DNA from: Verrucomicrobiaceae bacterium
Lineage (GTDB): Bacteria > Verrucomicrobiota > Verrucomicrobiia > Verrucomicrobiales > Verrucomicrobiaceae
Direction: 5' to 3'
Length of the DNA stretch: 64,000 bases
NCBI GenBank assembly: GCA_016795485.1
Contig: JAEUHM010000054.1
Location: forward strand, 1 to 64,000
Shown here: piece after piece, positions 52,477-62,549 of the stretch
Layout of the letters: each line of letters starts with the position of its first letter
Position numbering within the stretch: position 1 is the first letter of the stretch
The notes under the pieces: generated by a model
The model's input: only the letters and a program-made list of their open reading frames with translations
What the model was told of the DNA's origin: nothing
The model's database searches: none
Program-made: the position numbers and the translations under genes

Positions 52477-54276
52477 TCAACTCTTGGCGAGGTCCGCCTT
52501 GCTCTTGTCCTTCTGGGGTTTGGTCTCACCGGGCTTCTTCGGCGCGGGAGCAGCCCCCTCAGGAGCTCCTTCAAGGCTCAAAGCCTTCGGAATGGTGAGC
52601 GCTACCGCATCTCCGACGGAAACACCGGACTTCACCTCGATGAACTCGTCATTGAAAGCTCCCGTTTTGACCGGGCGGCGCTCAAGCGATGCCCCGGAGT
52701 TCACATAGCAGAAGTGCTGATCGTTCTCGACCTCAATGGACTGCACCGGCACGTAGACGATGTCATCGAGTTGATTGATGACGATCTCGATCTTGGCGTT
52801 CATGCCCGGCTTGAGCCAATCCTGGAGTCCAGCAATGTGAATGGTGGACGGGTAGACCTTCAAGGTGGGCGTGTAGCGTGAGGAAGAAGAGTCAGGAAGC
52901 ACGGCGACCTCGGCTACGGTGCCTTCGAGCTGACGATCTGGCTCAGCATCCACGCGGACGATGGCACGCTGGCCGATTTTGACCTTCTTCACCTGAGATT
53001 CATGGATGGCCACGTGAGCGCCCATCTGGGTCATGTCAGGAATGGTGAGTATGGTCTGCCGGAAACGCACCGTAGCGCCTTCCTCGATAGGCTCGTTGTA
53101 GCGATACGAGCTGGAGGCATTGATCGGACCGTAAGCCACGAGGCCGGGTTGGGTGGCCTTGATCACACAAGCCTTCAACTGACGCTCAAGGTCTTCTTTC
53201 TTGGCCAACTCCATGTCATAGCGGCGCTTGGCGGTCTGGAAACGGGACTCAGCTTGGGCAAACTTGGAGCGGTTCTCACGAATGGTGCGCTGAAGTTTGT
53301 GCAGAGCTTCCTGATAAGCCGCGAGGAAGGTCTCGCACTGCTTGGGGAACTCGTACTTCTTGAAGAGATCAAGCTGAGTAGTGGCGGTCTTCACCAGGAG
53401 GTCCACTTTCTCAAAGCTAACCTGATCGTTCTCCAGCGCGCTCTTGTTGATGAAGCCCTTGGCTGCCAGACGCTCAGAGGCTTCCACAGTTTGCTTGGCC
53501 AGAGCGACCTCTGACTTGTGCAGCAGAAGCTCATCCTGAAGTTGCCGCAACTTCTGCTGAGCCTCACCATCTGCACCGACGTTGGCATCAAGCAGAGCCG
53601 CGAAATCCGTGCGTGCCGTGATGACAGGCTTCACCGTCTTGGCCCTGGGCAAAGGGAGCTCCTTGGGTGCACCACCAAGACTCTCAGACTTGGGAGCCAT
53701 GGCCGCAGAGGCCTCCATATTGGCCACATGCTTGTCAAAAGACTCCACACTCTCTGGCAGTCCACGCGACTTCAGCAGCGTCTCCGAAGATACTTTCCCG
53801 AGGTATTTCTCAAAATCCATCAGAGCAAAGAGCGCGAGGTTCTTGGTCTCACGCACCACGCTCTGGTTCTCGCTCTTCACGATCTCGCGGTTCTCGTCCG
53901 CCTCAATGTAGCTGGCGACCGTCGTTTGGAACTGGATGTCGTGATCGACGATCTTGGCCTTGAGCTCGGATGCATCGAGTTCAACGAGGACCTTGCCCTC
54001 GCGGACGTCTTCCTCGCTCACCTGATAGCCTTCAGGGATGAGGGAAATGATTTTCGTGATGTATTCGATCTCGGACTTCACCTCGAAGTTCTTCAAAGCG
54101 CGGATCTCACCGCCTTGAAGCACGTTGATCTGCAAAGAGCCCTTCTGGACTGTGTAAGTGGGCACGTCAGCGCTGGAGACGCCTGACGGAGCCGCGAAAT
54201 AGTAATAAGCGCCAGTCGCTAGAGCCGCTCCAGCCGCCGCCACATACCACCATCGCCTGTTTCTGGGTTTGCTCAT
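52477..54276 (-). CDS. Periplasmic adaptor subunit (MacA/HlyD-type membrane fusion protein)
   Basis: A 599-residue adaptor, long for the family. An N-terminal anchor helix (WWYVAAAGAALATGAYYYFA) is followed by the first barrel half (KGSLQINVLQGGEIRALKNF) and a long alpha-helical hairpin between about 100 and 370 (KLRQLQDELLLHKSEVALAK). The second barrel half (GATVRFRQTILTIPDMTQMG) and a beta-domain (VYVPVQSIEVENDQHFCYVN) follow, then a Pro/Lys-rich end. It bridges the permease to the outer-membrane channel. The start overlaps the TolC gene stop by 4 bp. Confidence 0.9.
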   Translation of the reverse strand: MSKPRNRRWWYVAAAGAALATGAYYYFAAPSGVSSADVPTYTVQKGSLQINVLQGGEIRALKNFEVKSEIEYITKIISLIPEGYQVSEEDVREGKVLVELDASELKAKIVDHDIQFQTTVASYIEADENREIVKSENQSVVRETKNLALFALMDFEKYLGKVSSETLLKSRGLPESVESFDKHVANMEASAAMAPKSESLGGAPKELPLPRAKTVKPVITARTDFAALLDANVGADGEAQQKLRQLQDELLLHKSEVALAKQTVEASERLAAKGFINKSALENDQVSFEKVDLLVKTATTQLDLFKKYEFPKQCETFLAAYQEALHKLQRTIRENRSKFAQAESRFQTAKRRYDMELAKKEDLERQLKACVIKATQPGLVAYGPINASSSYRYNEPIEEGATVRFRQTILTIPDMTQMGAHVAIHESQVKKVKIGQRAIVRVDAEPDRQLEGTVAEVAVLPDSSSSRYTPTLKVYPSTIHIAGLQDWLKPGMNAKIEIVINQLDDIVYVPVQSIEVENDQHFCYVNSGASLERRPVKTGAFNDEFIEVKSGVSVGDAVALTIPKALSLEGAPEGAAPAPKKPGETKPQKDKSKADLAKS

Positions 54277-55982
54277 GGTTTTTTAGGGTTTCCAGGGGCT
54301 GGGGCACCCTTGGGAGGTTCATTTTTCAATACGTCTACCCAGCGACCATCTTTCTGTATGGTGAGAATCCCCATGTCTCGCCACAACTGAAGCCTCGCCA
54401 CCGTGTGGGCAACGAGGGCCGCCATGCGCTGATCTCGCGCGTCAATCAAGTCCTGCTGGGCATCAATCAAGTTCCGTGCATCCCCGCGGTTCTCTTCCGT
54501 GAAGGCCTCTTCTTGCTCAAGACGCCGCACGCAGAGCTCCACGGTGACTTCTGCAAGCTCATACAGCCTGCGAGCCACATCAAGATTCCGCCAAGCCAGA
54601 CGGATTTGCTGCCTGACATTCTCTTCCTCAAGGTCCAGAGCCCGGCGGGCCGCTTGCTCAGCAATCTGAGCCGCACGCAGGTCATTTCGGCGAGGAAGCT
54701 GGTCGAGATTGAGGTCCAGATCCAGCTTCACACCGTAATCGCGGCGATGTCCGTCCAGGTTGCTGCCATCAGCGTCCTTGTCCCCCACGACATTGCCAAA
54801 ACCCGTGACGCTCAATCCAGGAAGGAGGTTCTGTTTGGCGATCCGCACTCGACGCTCGGCATCTTCCAGTTCGTCACGTTTGTTCCAAAGCTCAAGCCGA
54901 GTGGACATGGCCGTGTCCAGCGCGCCTTCGAGCGATCCCGGCGGATCAACGAGCTTCATGGAGTAGAGCTCATCTTGATCCAGGATGAACTTGTCATTGA
55001 CCGGCAGCCCGAGCTGAATCTTCAGCCGATCCAACGCCTCTTCATAAGACTTCACGGCATTGATCCAGCGGCGATGATAAGTCAGCACGGCCTGCTCCAT
55101 GAGGCCGACTTGGGATGGAGTGCGCTTGTTCTCCTCACCCATGGCCTTCTCCCGCTCCACCACTTCCTCAAAGGAGTCATATGCCATGAAGGCGTTCCGA
55201 GCAGCATCCCGACTCCGGAGCGTCTCATAAAAGGCGGAAGTGACATCCACCGTGAATGACTTGCGGAACTGCGTGAACGTCCGGATCGCATACAGAGTGG
55301 TCCGCTCGCCCTGAGTGAGGGGCTCCGATGCCGCCATGACTCCCGCGCCCCTCAAAAGGGGCTGACTAAGTGACACAGCGAGCTTTGAGTTGCTCACATC
55401 ACGAAGATTGCCGGTCAGTAGGCGTGTAAAGTCAGTCGTGAGATCAACTGCCAGCCGTGCGCCTGTTCTTGCCAAGGTAGAGAGGCTAAAAGCGCCGGTA
55501 TTCGTCAGGGTGCTATCCTTGACGAAGTTGTTGACCGTCTGCTCAACGTTCTGCGTCTGGTGAGTGCCGCTTCCCGTCCCGACAAGCAGCGGTCCGTGAA
55601 CCCAACGGGCGGAGGTCAGGTCCAACGCGGTCAAATAGAGCGACTCCTTCTCAGTAAGGTAGGAGCGGTTACGCGTCACTGCGTAATCCAAGGCATCGCT
55701 CAGCTTCACCACCCGAGCGCCTTTTTCCAAATGAGCGCTCTTGCCGAGGAAATCGACGTCCTTGTTGCTCTTGCTGAGCTTGTCCACGTTCAACTTGCCC
55801 GGCGGCGTGATGCTCAGCAGGTCAGTGCCGGAGTTTGGGACCTTGGCGGCCTTCCTCCTGAGGATGCCGAACACCTCTTTGTCCGCCCACTTTTTGTGCA
55901 ACGCACCCGTGCATGACGTTAAGCCACACCACACTCCGACTTGCAAAAGGAACAAGGCGAAGACGCGATGAGAGTGACGCAT
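54273..55982 (-). CDS. TolC-family outer-membrane efflux lipoprotein
   Basis: A 569-residue outer-membrane factor. The ATG at 55982 (MRHSHRVFALFLLQ) gives a signal peptide ending in the lipobox LTSC, so it is probably lipidated. The TolC fold is visible as duplicated long helices (SFTVDVTSAFYETLRSRDAA; EEALDRLKIQLGLPVNDKFI; RQQIRLAWRNLDVARRLYEL; NLIDAQQDLIDARDQRMAAL). It heads the efflux operon; the adaptor gene overlaps its stop. Substrates are unknown; antibiotics, toxins or lipids are typical. Confidence 0.88.
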   Translation of the reverse strand: MRHSHRVFALFLLQVGVWCGLTSCTGALHKKWADKEVFGILRRKAAKVPNSGTDLLSITPPGKLNVDKLSKSNKDVDFLGKSAHLEKGARVVKLSDALDYAVTRNRSYLTEKESLYLTALDLTSARWVHGPLLVGTGSGTHQTQNVEQTVNNFVKDSTLTNTGAFSLSTLARTGARLAVDLTTDFTRLLTGNLRDVSNSKLAVSLSQPLLRGAGVMAASEPLTQGERTTLYAIRTFTQFRKSFTVDVTSAFYETLRSRDAARNAFMAYDSFEEVVEREKAMGEENKRTPSQVGLMEQAVLTYHRRWINAVKSYEEALDRLKIQLGLPVNDKFILDQDELYSMKLVDPPGSLEGALDTAMSTRLELWNKRDELEDAERRVRIAKQNLLPGLSVTGFGNVVGDKDADGSNLDGHRRDYGVKLDLDLNLDQLPRRNDLRAAQIAEQAARRALDLEEENVRQQIRLAWRNLDVARRLYELAEVTVELCVRRLEQEEAFTEENRGDARNLIDAQQDLIDARDQRMAALVAHTVARLQLWRDMGILTIQKDGRWVDVLKNEPPKGAPAPGNPKKP

Positions 55983-56026
55983 GTAGACGAGGGTTTTTCG
56001 CCCATGGAAGACGACCATGGACTCTA

Positions 56027-56050
56027 GTTAATTGGGGGGACTTAATTAAC
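56027..56050. promoter_or_regulatory. Inverted repeat, likely operator, between the efflux operon and the methyltransferase gene
   Basis: GTTAATT (56027-56033) and AATTAAC (56044-56050) are exact reverse complements around a 10-bp G-rich spacer. The site is 45 bp before the TolC start and about 100 bp before the methyltransferase start, so one dimeric regulator could control both directions. Confidence 0.45.
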
Positions 56051-56153
56051 GACGTGTGTTCATGAATCTTTCATCAAACCGGCAGATGTGAACGTGACAT
56101 GCACCTTGTCGCTGCTCCGTTGGCGTGCTTCATCATCTCACACGCTCGATTTT

Positions 56154-57158
56154 ATGTCTCTCACACCCGATCACATCCTTCAGACTGGAATGGCCTTCTG
56201 GGCATCCAAGACCCTGCTTAGTGCCATCGAACTTGAGGTTTTCACGGCGCTCGCTGCACAATCTGGGGATCTCGCAGCTCTGGAGCAGCGGCTTGGATTG
56301 CATCCTCGTGGCTCCCGTGACTTCCTCGATGCACTCGTGGCCCTGGGTTTCCTGAATCGCACGGAAGGTGTCTACACCAACACACCCGAGACCGACCTGT
56401 TTTTGGACAAAGCCAAGCCTTCCTACATCGGAGGCATCTTGGAGATGTGCAACAAGCGCCTGTATGGCTTCTGGGACAATCTCACCACAGCGCTGAAGTC
56501 TGGGCAGCCACAGAATGAGGCAACCAAGGGCGAGGACATGTTCGCAACCCTTTACGCAGATCCCGATAGGCTCCGTGGCTTCCTCAGCGCCATGACCGGA
56601 GTGAGTCGAGGTGCCAACATGGCCATCGCGCAAAAGTTTGATTGGGCCAAATACACGTCATGCGCTGACATCGGCACCGCTCAAGGTGACTTGGTGACTC
56701 AGATTGCCTTGGCTCAGCCACACATTCGGGGGATTGGCTTCGATTTGCCTGAAGTCGGCCCCATTTTCTCAGACTACGTTCAGCACAACGGCCTAGCGGA
56801 TCGCGTGACCTTTGCCGGTGGAAGTTTCTTCACGGACGACCTTCCGAAGGCCGATGTTCTTCTCTTCGGGCACATCCTTCACGACTGGGACCTCCCAACC
56901 AAGAAAATGCTGCTCAAGAAAGCCTACGAGGCCTTGCCAGAAGGCGGTGCAGTCATCGTCTACGAGGCTTTGATCGATGACGAACGTAAAGCAAACGCCT
57001 TCGGCCTCCTCATGAGCCTCAACATGCTCATCGAAACGCACGGCGGCTTTGATTACTCAGGAGCCGATTGCATCAACTGGATGACCGAAGCAGGATTCAA
57101 GAACTGCCGCACCGAGCATCTGGTGGGACCGGACGCCATGGTCATCGGCTTCAAGTAG
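56154..57158 (+). CDS. SAM-dependent O-methyltransferase (family 2 type)
   Basis: A 334-residue enzyme. An N-terminal winged-helix-like dimerisation region ([20 protein letters not shown]) precedes a Rossmann domain. The SAM motif is [20 protein letters not shown]; later motifs are [29 protein letters not shown] and [17 protein letters not shown]. This is the layout of plant-type and polyketide O-methyltransferases, whose acceptors vary. The ATG at 56154 is preferred to a GTG at 56088. It sits between an efflux operon and SAM-cycle genes, 1 bp before the convergent regulator-methyltransferase gene. Confidence 0.85.
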   Translation: MSLTPDHILQTGMAFWASKTLLSAIELEVFTALAAQSGDLAALEQRLGLHPRGSRDFLDALVALGFLNRTEGVYTNTPETDLFLDKAKPSYIGGILEMCNKRLYGFWDNLTTALKSGQPQNEATKGEDMFATLYADPDRLRGFLSAMTGVSRGANMAIAQKFDWAKYTSCADIGTAQGDLVTQIALAQPHIRGIGFDLPEVGPIFSDYVQHNGLADRVTFAGGSFFTDDLPKADVLLFGHILHDWDLPTKKMLLKKAYEALPEGGAVIVYEALIDDERKANAFGLLMSLNMLIETHGGFDYSGADCINWMTEAGFKNCRTEHLVGPDAMVIGFK

Positions 57159-57159
57159 A

Positions 57160-58101
57160 CTAAGCCTTCTCGGCAAGTGCCAGCACCGTCTGGAAATGCG
57201 GGCTATTCTGTTCGCGGTGGACGACCTTGGTCTCCACGTTCTTGAAGCCAGCTGACTCGATCATTTCCTGCAAATCCACCTCGGAAAAGCCGAGCCAAAC
57301 ATCAGCGTAAAGCTCACGAGCCTTCTCGAAGTTGTGCTTGAGCAAATCAAGCACCACCAAGCGGCCTCCAGGCTTAACGATCCGATAAGCGGCCTTCAGT
57401 GCACGCTCAGGCTGCCCAGCATGGTGCAATGCTTGGCTAAACAGCGCTAAATCGACCGTGCTGTCATCAATGGGCGGCTCTTCCAGATCACCCAGCCGAA
57501 ACTCCAAGTTCGTAAAGCCATGCTGCCGAGCCAAATCCGCTCCGTAGGCCACCATGTTGGGCGCATTATCGACTGCGATGACTTTCTCAGCGTGCTGGGC
57601 CAGCAATTGAGAAAGGGTTCCCTCCCCTGCCCCAAGGTCGGCGATCACCATCGGCGGCAGCAGGTGAATGAGCGTCTCAGCCAGTCCCTTCCATGAGCGT
57701 CCAGGGATGTAATGACGACCAAACTTGCCCGCCAGAGCGTCAAAATAGGCCTGAGCAACGTTGGCGCGCTTCCTTCGCACCACTTTGAGCGCCGTCTGAT
57801 CACGCTTCCGCTCAGGCATCTCGGCTCCGGCCAGTTCTACGACGTTGAGAAACTCCTCTCGGGCATCAGCAGCTCGCTTTTCGACCGGCATGAGGCTGTA
57901 GAGCTTGTTCTTCCCAGACCGGCGATCCATCACCAAGCCCCCAGACTTCAATTTGGCCAACTGAGCCGAGATATTGGACTGCGGCATGGCGAGAATCTCC
58001 TGCAGTTCTGCCACGCTTAGCTCTTCCTCACGAAGCAACAGAACCATCCGCACCCGGGTCGGGTCGGCCATGAGACTGAGTGATTTCAAGATTGACGCCA
58101 C
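57160..58101 (-). CDS. ArsR-family regulator fused to a SAM-dependent methyltransferase domain
   Basis: A 313-residue fusion. Residues 1-90 are an ArsR winged helix ([40 protein letters not shown]). Residues about 130-313 are a class I methyltransferase ([50 protein letters not shown]). The GTG at 58101 keeps the first helix intact. It is divergent from metK over a 59-bp gap. This suggests autoregulation and control of metK and ahcY in response to SAM or S-adenosylhomocysteine, as described for the ArsR-type SahR regulator in Proteobacteria. That role is inferred here. Confidence 0.85.
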   Translation of the reverse strand: MASILKSLSLMADPTRVRMVLLLREEELSVAELQEILAMPQSNISAQLAKLKSGGLVMDRRSGKNKLYSLMPVEKRAADAREEFLNVVELAGAEMPERKRDQTALKVVRRKRANVAQAYFDALAGKFGRHYIPGRSWKGLAETLIHLLPPMVIADLGAGEGTLSQLLAQHAEKVIAVDNAPNMVAYGADLARQHGFTNLEFRLGDLEEPPIDDSTVDLALFSQALHHAGQPERALKAAYRIVKPGGRLVVLDLLKHNFEKARELYADVWLGFSEVDLQEMIESAGFKNVETKVVHREQNSPHFQTVLALAEKA

Positions 58102-58160
58102 GGCTTGTCCAGGACATACATATCAACGTATCATCATCTATCAATATTAATCTAACCACC
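58102..58160. promoter_or_regulatory. Divergent control region with three TATCA half-sites
   Basis: The short AT-rich gap between the regulator and metK has TATCA at 58121, 58129 and 58139, i.e. steps of 8 and 10 bp, within CATACATATCAACGTATCA and CATCTATCAATATTAATC. Repeated half-sites in such a gap are what a dimeric ArsR-type regulator would bind. No riboswitch-like structure fits in 59 bp. Confidence 0.5.
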
Positions 58161-59360
58161 ATGGCGAACTCCTACATCTTCTCTTCTGAATCCGTCGGCG
58201 AGGGTCACCCAGACAAGGTCTGTGACACCATCTCTGACGCCATCCTCGACGCATGCCTCGCCTATGACCCAAAAAGTCGTGTTGCTTGCGAGACTTTTGC
58301 TAAGTCCAACATCGTGGTCGTCGGTGGTGAGATCACCATTCCAAAACTGGGAGTCGGCAAGCCTTTGAGTGATGCCATCAACGTGGAAAAGATCATCCGT
58401 GACGCTGTGCGCGGCATCGGCTACACCCACGACGATGACGTGTTCCATGCTGATCGTCTTTTCATTAACAACTACCTCACGGCTCAGTCGATTGACATCG
58501 CTCAAGGGGTAGACGCCAAGAAGGCCAAGCACAAGGACCACGCCGAACAAGGCGCTGGCGACCAAGGCATCATGTTTGGTTACGCTTGCAATGAGACCGA
58601 AGAACTCATGCCAGCTCCTATCATGTATGCTCACCGCCTGGGCCGCGAGCTGACCCGCATCCGCAAGACGGGCAAGGTCAAGTGGCTGCGTCCAGACGCT
58701 AAGAGCCAAGTTTCCGTGAAGTACGAGAACGGTAAGCCAACCAAGATCGTGAACGTGGTGATCTCCACCCAGCACGCCGCTGATGTAGAGCATCCTGACA
58801 TCCGTCAGTTCTGCGTTGAGCAAATCATCAAGAAAGTGCTGCCAAAAAACATGCTCACGCCAGACACCGAGTTCCTCATCAACCCAACTGGTCGTTTCGT
58901 GGTCGGCGGTCCTCAAGGCGACTCCGGCCTCACGGGCCGTAAGATCATCGTCGACACCTACGGCGGCATGGGCCGTCACGGTGGTGGTGCTTTCTCTGGT
59001 AAAGACCCGTCCAAAGTGGACCGCAGTGCTGCCTACATGGGCCGCTGGGTCGCCAAGAACGTCGTAGCAGCCGGTCTTGCCGAGCGTTGTGAAGTTCAGT
59101 TCGCTTACGCTATCGGTCACCCACGTCCAGTCAGCGTGCACATCGACACGTTCGGCACCGGCACCGTGGACGACAACAAGATCCTCAGCGCTGTTCTCAA
59201 GACCTTCTCCTTCAAGCCAGCCGACATCGTCGCTCAGCTTGATCTTCTTCACCCGATCTACTCCAAGTCGACCAACTACGGGCACTTCGGCAAAGACGAT
59301 CCAGAACTCACCTGGGAGCGCACCGACAAAGCGGAAGCGCTGAAAAAGGCGGTGAAGTAA
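58161..59360 (+). CDS. metK: S-adenosylmethionine synthetase
   Basis: A 399-residue enzyme making SAM from methionine and ATP. Visible motifs are [20 protein letters not shown] (the HPDK ATP site), [15 protein letters not shown] (the family signature), and [20 protein letters not shown] (the second signature). The ATG at 58161 directly precedes the family-typical [13 protein letters not shown]. Length and motifs are complete. Confidence 0.98.
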   Translation: MANSYIFSSESVGEGHPDKVCDTISDAILDACLAYDPKSRVACETFAKSNIVVVGGEITIPKLGVGKPLSDAINVEKIIRDAVRGIGYTHDDDVFHADRLFINNYLTAQSIDIAQGVDAKKAKHKDHAEQGAGDQGIMFGYACNETEELMPAPIMYAHRLGRELTRIRKTGKVKWLRPDAKSQVSVKYENGKPTKIVNVVISTQHAADVEHPDIRQFCVEQIIKKVLPKNMLTPDTEFLINPTGRFVVGGPQGDSGLTGRKIIVDTYGGMGRHGGGAFSGKDPSKVDRSAAYMGRWVAKNVVAAGLAERCEVQFAYAIGHPRPVSVHIDTFGTGTVDDNKILSAVLKTFSFKPADIVAQLDLLHPIYSKSTNYGHFGKDDPELTWERTDKAEALKKAVK

Positions 59361-59380
59361 GTAGAACCAAGATGCAAGAC

Positions 59381-59786
59381 TTCAAGATTCAAGACAGCCG
59401 ATGCCAAATCATCAGTTTGAAGATCTTGAAGTCTGGAAGCGAGCAGCCCGAGTGGCAGTTGAAATCTTCAATCTCGTTGAACCATTCAAACTATTTGCCC
59501 TCAAGGACCAGATGGCTCGTTCTGCCATTTCAATACCTTCAAACATTGCTGAGGGTGCTGAACGTGACAGTGATAAAGAGTTCGTCCGCTTTCTTCGCAT
59601 AGCAAAAGGTTCAGCTGCTGAACTCCGCACCCAACTTTACCTTGCTGCAAGAGCAAACATTATCCCCACCGAAACATCCAACATCCTGACAACTGAGCTC
59701 AAGCAAATCGGATCAATGCTACAAGGCCTAATACGGTCTATCTCACCAGCCTAAGCCTCTTGTCTCTTCTAATCTTCAATCTTGAA
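59381..59786. repeat. Inverted repeat bracketing the four-helix-bundle gene
   Basis: TTCAAGATT at 59381-59389 and AATCTTGAA at 59778-59786 are exact reverse complements 389 bp apart. Both arms sit in AT-rich sequence with further short partial copies (CAAGAC; AATCTTCAATC). They lie just outside the gene, which spans 59401-59754. Confidence 0.55.
59401..59754 (+). CDS. Four-helix-bundle protein (23S rRNA intervening-sequence type)
   Basis: A 117-residue helical protein of the family first seen in 23S rRNA intervening sequences and also related to Avd-type bundles. Diagnostic text is FEDLEVWKRAARVAVEIF, DQMARSAISIPSNIAEGAER and FLRIAKGSAAELRTQLYLAA. Function is uncertain; nucleic-acid association has been proposed for the family. 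It interrupts the metK-ahcY pair and is flanked by an inverted repeat, consistent with a mobile or cassette-like origin. Confidence 0.9.
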   Translation: MPNHQFEDLEVWKRAARVAVEIFNLVEPFKLFALKDQMARSAISIPSNIAEGAERDSDKEFVRFLRIAKGSAAELRTQLYLAARANIIPTETSNILTTELKQIGSMLQGLIRSISPA

Positions 59787-59791
59787 TCTAT

Positions 59792-61195
59792 ATGTCCGAC
59801 TACAAAGTAAAAGATATCGCGCTCGCTGACTTTGGGCGCAAAGAACTTGAAATCGCCGAGCACGAAATGCCCGGCCTCATGGCCACCCGTGAGAAGTATG
59901 GTCCCAAGAAGCCTCTCGCTGGCGTTCGTGTCACCGGTTCGCTGCACATGACCATCCAGACCGGTGTGTTGATCGAAACATTGAAGGAACTCGGTGCAGA
60001 TGTGCGCTGGGCTTCCTGCAACATCTTCTCCACTCAAGATCATGCTGCTGCGGCTATCGCTGCTTCCGGCACTCCTGTTTTCGCCTGGAAGGGCGAGACA
60101 CTGGAAGAATACTGGTGGTGCACCTGGCAGGCCATCATGTTCCCAGGGAACAAGGGCCCACAACTCATCGTCGATGACGGTGGCGATGTGACTCTGCTCA
60201 TCCACAAAGGCTATGAGATGGAGAACGGCGACAAGTGGGTGGACACCCCGAGCGACAACCATGAAGTCAAAGTCATCAAAGACCTTCTCAAGGACATCGC
60301 CAAGAAGCAGCCAGGCATTTTCCATGAGATCGTCAAAGAACTGAAAGGCGTCTCTGAAGAGACCACCACCGGTGTCCATCGTCTCTACGAAATGGCCAAG
60401 GCTGGTAAGCTGCTGATCCCTGCGATCAACGTCAACGACAGCGTCACCAAGTCCAAGTTCGACAACCTCTACGGCTGCCGCCACTCCCTCACCGATGGCA
60501 TCTTCCGTGCCATGGACGTCATGCTTTCCGGTAAAGTGTCCGTCGTCTGCGGTTATGGCGATGTGGGCAAAGGTTGCGCGCAAGCTCTCAAGGGCCAAGG
60601 TGCTCAAGTGATCGTCACCGAGATCGATCCTATTTGCGCGCTTCAGGCCGCTATGGAAGGCTATCGCGTAATGCCGATTGAGGACACACTTGGCATCGCT
60701 GATGTCTACGTGACCACCACGGGCAACAAGGACATTATCACCCTGGAGCACATGGAAGCGATGAAGGACCAAGCCATCGTCTGCAACATCGGTCACTTCG
60801 ACAACGAGATCCAAGTGGATAAGCTGAACGCTCGCAAAGACGTCAAGCGCACCAACATCAAGCCACAGGTGGATCGCTACACCTTCCCCAAAGGCAACAG
60901 CATCTACATGCTTGCTGAAGGCCGCCTCGTGAACCTCGGATGCGCCACTGGCCACCCCAGCTTCGTGATGTCCAACAGCTTCACCAATCAGTGCCTCGCG
61001 CAGATGGAACTCTGGGCTACCAAGGACAGCCGCCCAATCGGCGTCACCGTTCTGCCCAAGCAACTTGACGAAGAAGTTGCTCGCCTTCACCTCGGCAAAA
61101 TCGGCGTCAAGCTCACCAAGCTCACTCAGGAACAAGCCGACTATATCGGCGTGCCTGTGGACGGCCCCTATAAGGCCGATCACTACCGCTATTAA
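59792..61195 (+). CDS. ahcY: Adenosylhomocysteinase (S-adenosyl-L-homocysteine hydrolase)
   Basis: A 467-residue NAD-dependent enzyme splitting S-adenosylhomocysteine into adenosine and homocysteine, which relieves product inhibition of methyltransferases. Visible are [19 protein letters not shown]-like text at about 45-65 ([18 protein letters not shown]), [14 protein letters not shown], the NAD motif [16 protein letters not shown] and the C-terminal [10 protein letters not shown] that contributes to the cofactor site. Length suits the bacterial form with the extra insert. The terminator follows within 50 bp. Confidence 0.98.
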   Translation: MSDYKVKDIALADFGRKELEIAEHEMPGLMATREKYGPKKPLAGVRVTGSLHMTIQTGVLIETLKELGADVRWASCNIFSTQDHAAAAIAASGTPVFAWKGETLEEYWWCTWQAIMFPGNKGPQLIVDDGGDVTLLIHKGYEMENGDKWVDTPSDNHEVKVIKDLLKDIAKKQPGIFHEIVKELKGVSEETTTGVHRLYEMAKAGKLLIPAINVNDSVTKSKFDNLYGCRHSLTDGIFRAMDVMLSGKVSVVCGYGDVGKGCAQALKGQGAQVIVTEIDPICALQAAMEGYRVMPIEDTLGIADVYVTTTGNKDIITLEHMEAMKDQAIVCNIGHFDNEIQVDKLNARKDVKRTNIKPQVDRYTFPKGNSIYMLAEGRLVNLGCATGHPSFVMSNSFTNQCLAQMELWATKDSRPIGVTVLPKQLDEEVARLHLGKIGVKLTKLTQEQADYIGVPVDGPYKADHYRY

Positions 61196-61208
61196 TTGTG
61201 TAGTGTGT

Positions 61209-61228
61209 TGCAGGCTTTCCAGCCTGCA
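61209..61228 (+). other. Short perfect hairpin after ahcY
   Basis: TGCAGGCT (61209-61216) pairs with AGCCTGCA (61221-61228) around TTCC, 13 bp past the ahcY stop. There is no T-run; it may protect the 3' end together with the terminator that follows. Confidence 0.5.
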
Positions 61229-61241
61229 TTCAGCCCCCACC

Positions 61242-61276
61242 AACGCGGATGGCCCAAAAAGCCATCCGCGTTTTTT
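61242..61276 (+). terminator. Rho-independent terminator of ahcY
   Basis: AACGCGGATGGC (61242-61253) pairs with GCCATCCGCGTT (61261-61272) around a 7-nt A-rich loop and is followed by a T-run. Confidence 0.93.
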
Positions 61277-61333
61277 GTTGGCAGATCAGTTCTAAAGTTG
61301 ACCATCTAGCCAATCCATCCCTCGGTAACCCGC

Positions 61334-62545
61334 ATGCGCATTCTCCACACCGCTGACTGGCATCTCGGTGCTCGACTCATCGAGCGGGACCGTCTTGCTG
61401 AGCACGCGGCATTCATGGACTGGCTGATCGAAACGATTCGCTCCGAGAAGATCGACGCGATGCTTGTCAGTGGCGATGTTTTTGATGCAGCAAACCCGCC
61501 ACAGGACGCCGTGGCGCTCTACTTTGACTTCATCAAACGCCTTGCCGACCTCAAGACAGTCAAAGCCATCATCACTGGCGGTAATCACGACTCAGCATCC
61601 CACCTGAATGCCCCGCGCGACCTGTTAAAGCGTTTCGACGTGCACGTATTTGGCCACTCAGGAGACAACCTCGTCGATCTTGGCGATTGCGTTGTGGCCG
61701 CAGTGCCTTTCCTGCGGGAACGCGATCTGCGGCAAGCCGTCGGTGGAGAAACATTGACCACCGTTCACGAACAACTCCGTGCAGCCATCAAAGACCACTA
61801 CTCTCATCAACTCGCTGCAGCGCAATCTTTGGCAAAGGGTCGTCCATGCATCGCCATGGGGCATCTCACCGTGATGGGAGCCACAACCAGCGACAGCGAG
61901 CGCGACATCCACATCGGCAATCTAGGTTCCGTGGGAGCAGATGTGTTTGAAGGCTTCGACTACACCGCCCTCGGCCACCTCCACCGCCCACAACGTGTCG
62001 CAAGCAAAGAAACCATCCGCTACAGCGGCTCTCCCATCGCCCTAAGCTTCTCTGAAGCCGCCGACACAAAGTCCGTTGTCCTCATCGACACCGAAAATCA
62101 TTCTTCTGCCACCATTCTCCTGCCATCAGAAGCTTCAAACTGGCAGAAGAATGAAGGCAGAAGAATGGCGCTGAAGATTTTGCCAATCCCCGTCACCCGT
62201 CAGCTCATCCGCGTGAAGGCCGCGCGTGCGACACTGGCCGCCGATCTCGAAAACGTGCCCGCAGGAAGCTGGGCAGAAGTCACCGTGAAGTTAGACGCCC
62301 CCGAGCCCGACCTTGACCGTCAAGTTCGCGAGGCAGCAGCCAACCGCTTCGAAGTCCTCAAAGTCCTAGCCGACCTCCCCGTATCCGACACCGCCCCCTG
62401 GCAAACCAAAGCCCCCACACTCCAAGACCTCCAACCCCGCGACGTCTTCCGCGAACTCCTAACCGAAAAGCAAATCGAGGGCGATGAACTCAGCGCCGTG
62501 TTTGATGAGCTGTTGGCGTTGAGGCAACACGAGACACCGAACTAA
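61334..62545 (+). CDS. sbcD: Exonuclease subunit SbcD
   Basis: A 403-residue Mn-dependent nuclease of the Mre11/SbcD family. Phosphoesterase motifs in order are ILHTADWHLGARL, MLVSGDVFDAANPP, IITGGNHDSASHL, AMGHLTVMGA and YTALGHLHRPQ. It forms a complex with SbcC to cut hairpins and blocked DNA ends. sbcC begins 4 bp after its stop. Confidence 0.97.
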   Translation: MRILHTADWHLGARLIERDRLAEHAAFMDWLIETIRSEKIDAMLVSGDVFDAANPPQDAVALYFDFIKRLADLKTVKAIITGGNHDSASHLNAPRDLLKRFDVHVFGHSGDNLVDLGDCVVAAVPFLRERDLRQAVGGETLTTVHEQLRAAIKDHYSHQLAAAQSLAKGRPCIAMGHLTVMGATTSDSERDIHIGNLGSVGADVFEGFDYTALGHLHRPQRVASKETIRYSGSPIALSFSEAADTKSVVLIDTENHSSATILLPSEASNWQKNEGRRMALKILPIPVTRQLIRVKAARATLAADLENVPAGSWAEVTVKLDAPEPDLDRQVREAAANRFEVLKVLADLPVSDTAPWQTKAPTLQDLQPRDVFRELLTEKQIEGDELSAVFDELLALRQHETPN

Positions 62546-62549
62546 AACT

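Noticed and set aside
58102-58160. SAM or SAH riboswitch before metK
   Set aside because: The gap is only 59 bp, AT-rich, and shows half-site repeats instead of the helices such riboswitches need.
58152-59285. 377-codon frame opposite metK, and the 501-codon frame opposite ahcY (59738-61243)
   Set aside because: Both are antisense shadows of strongly conserved, codon-biased genes and show no domain of their own.
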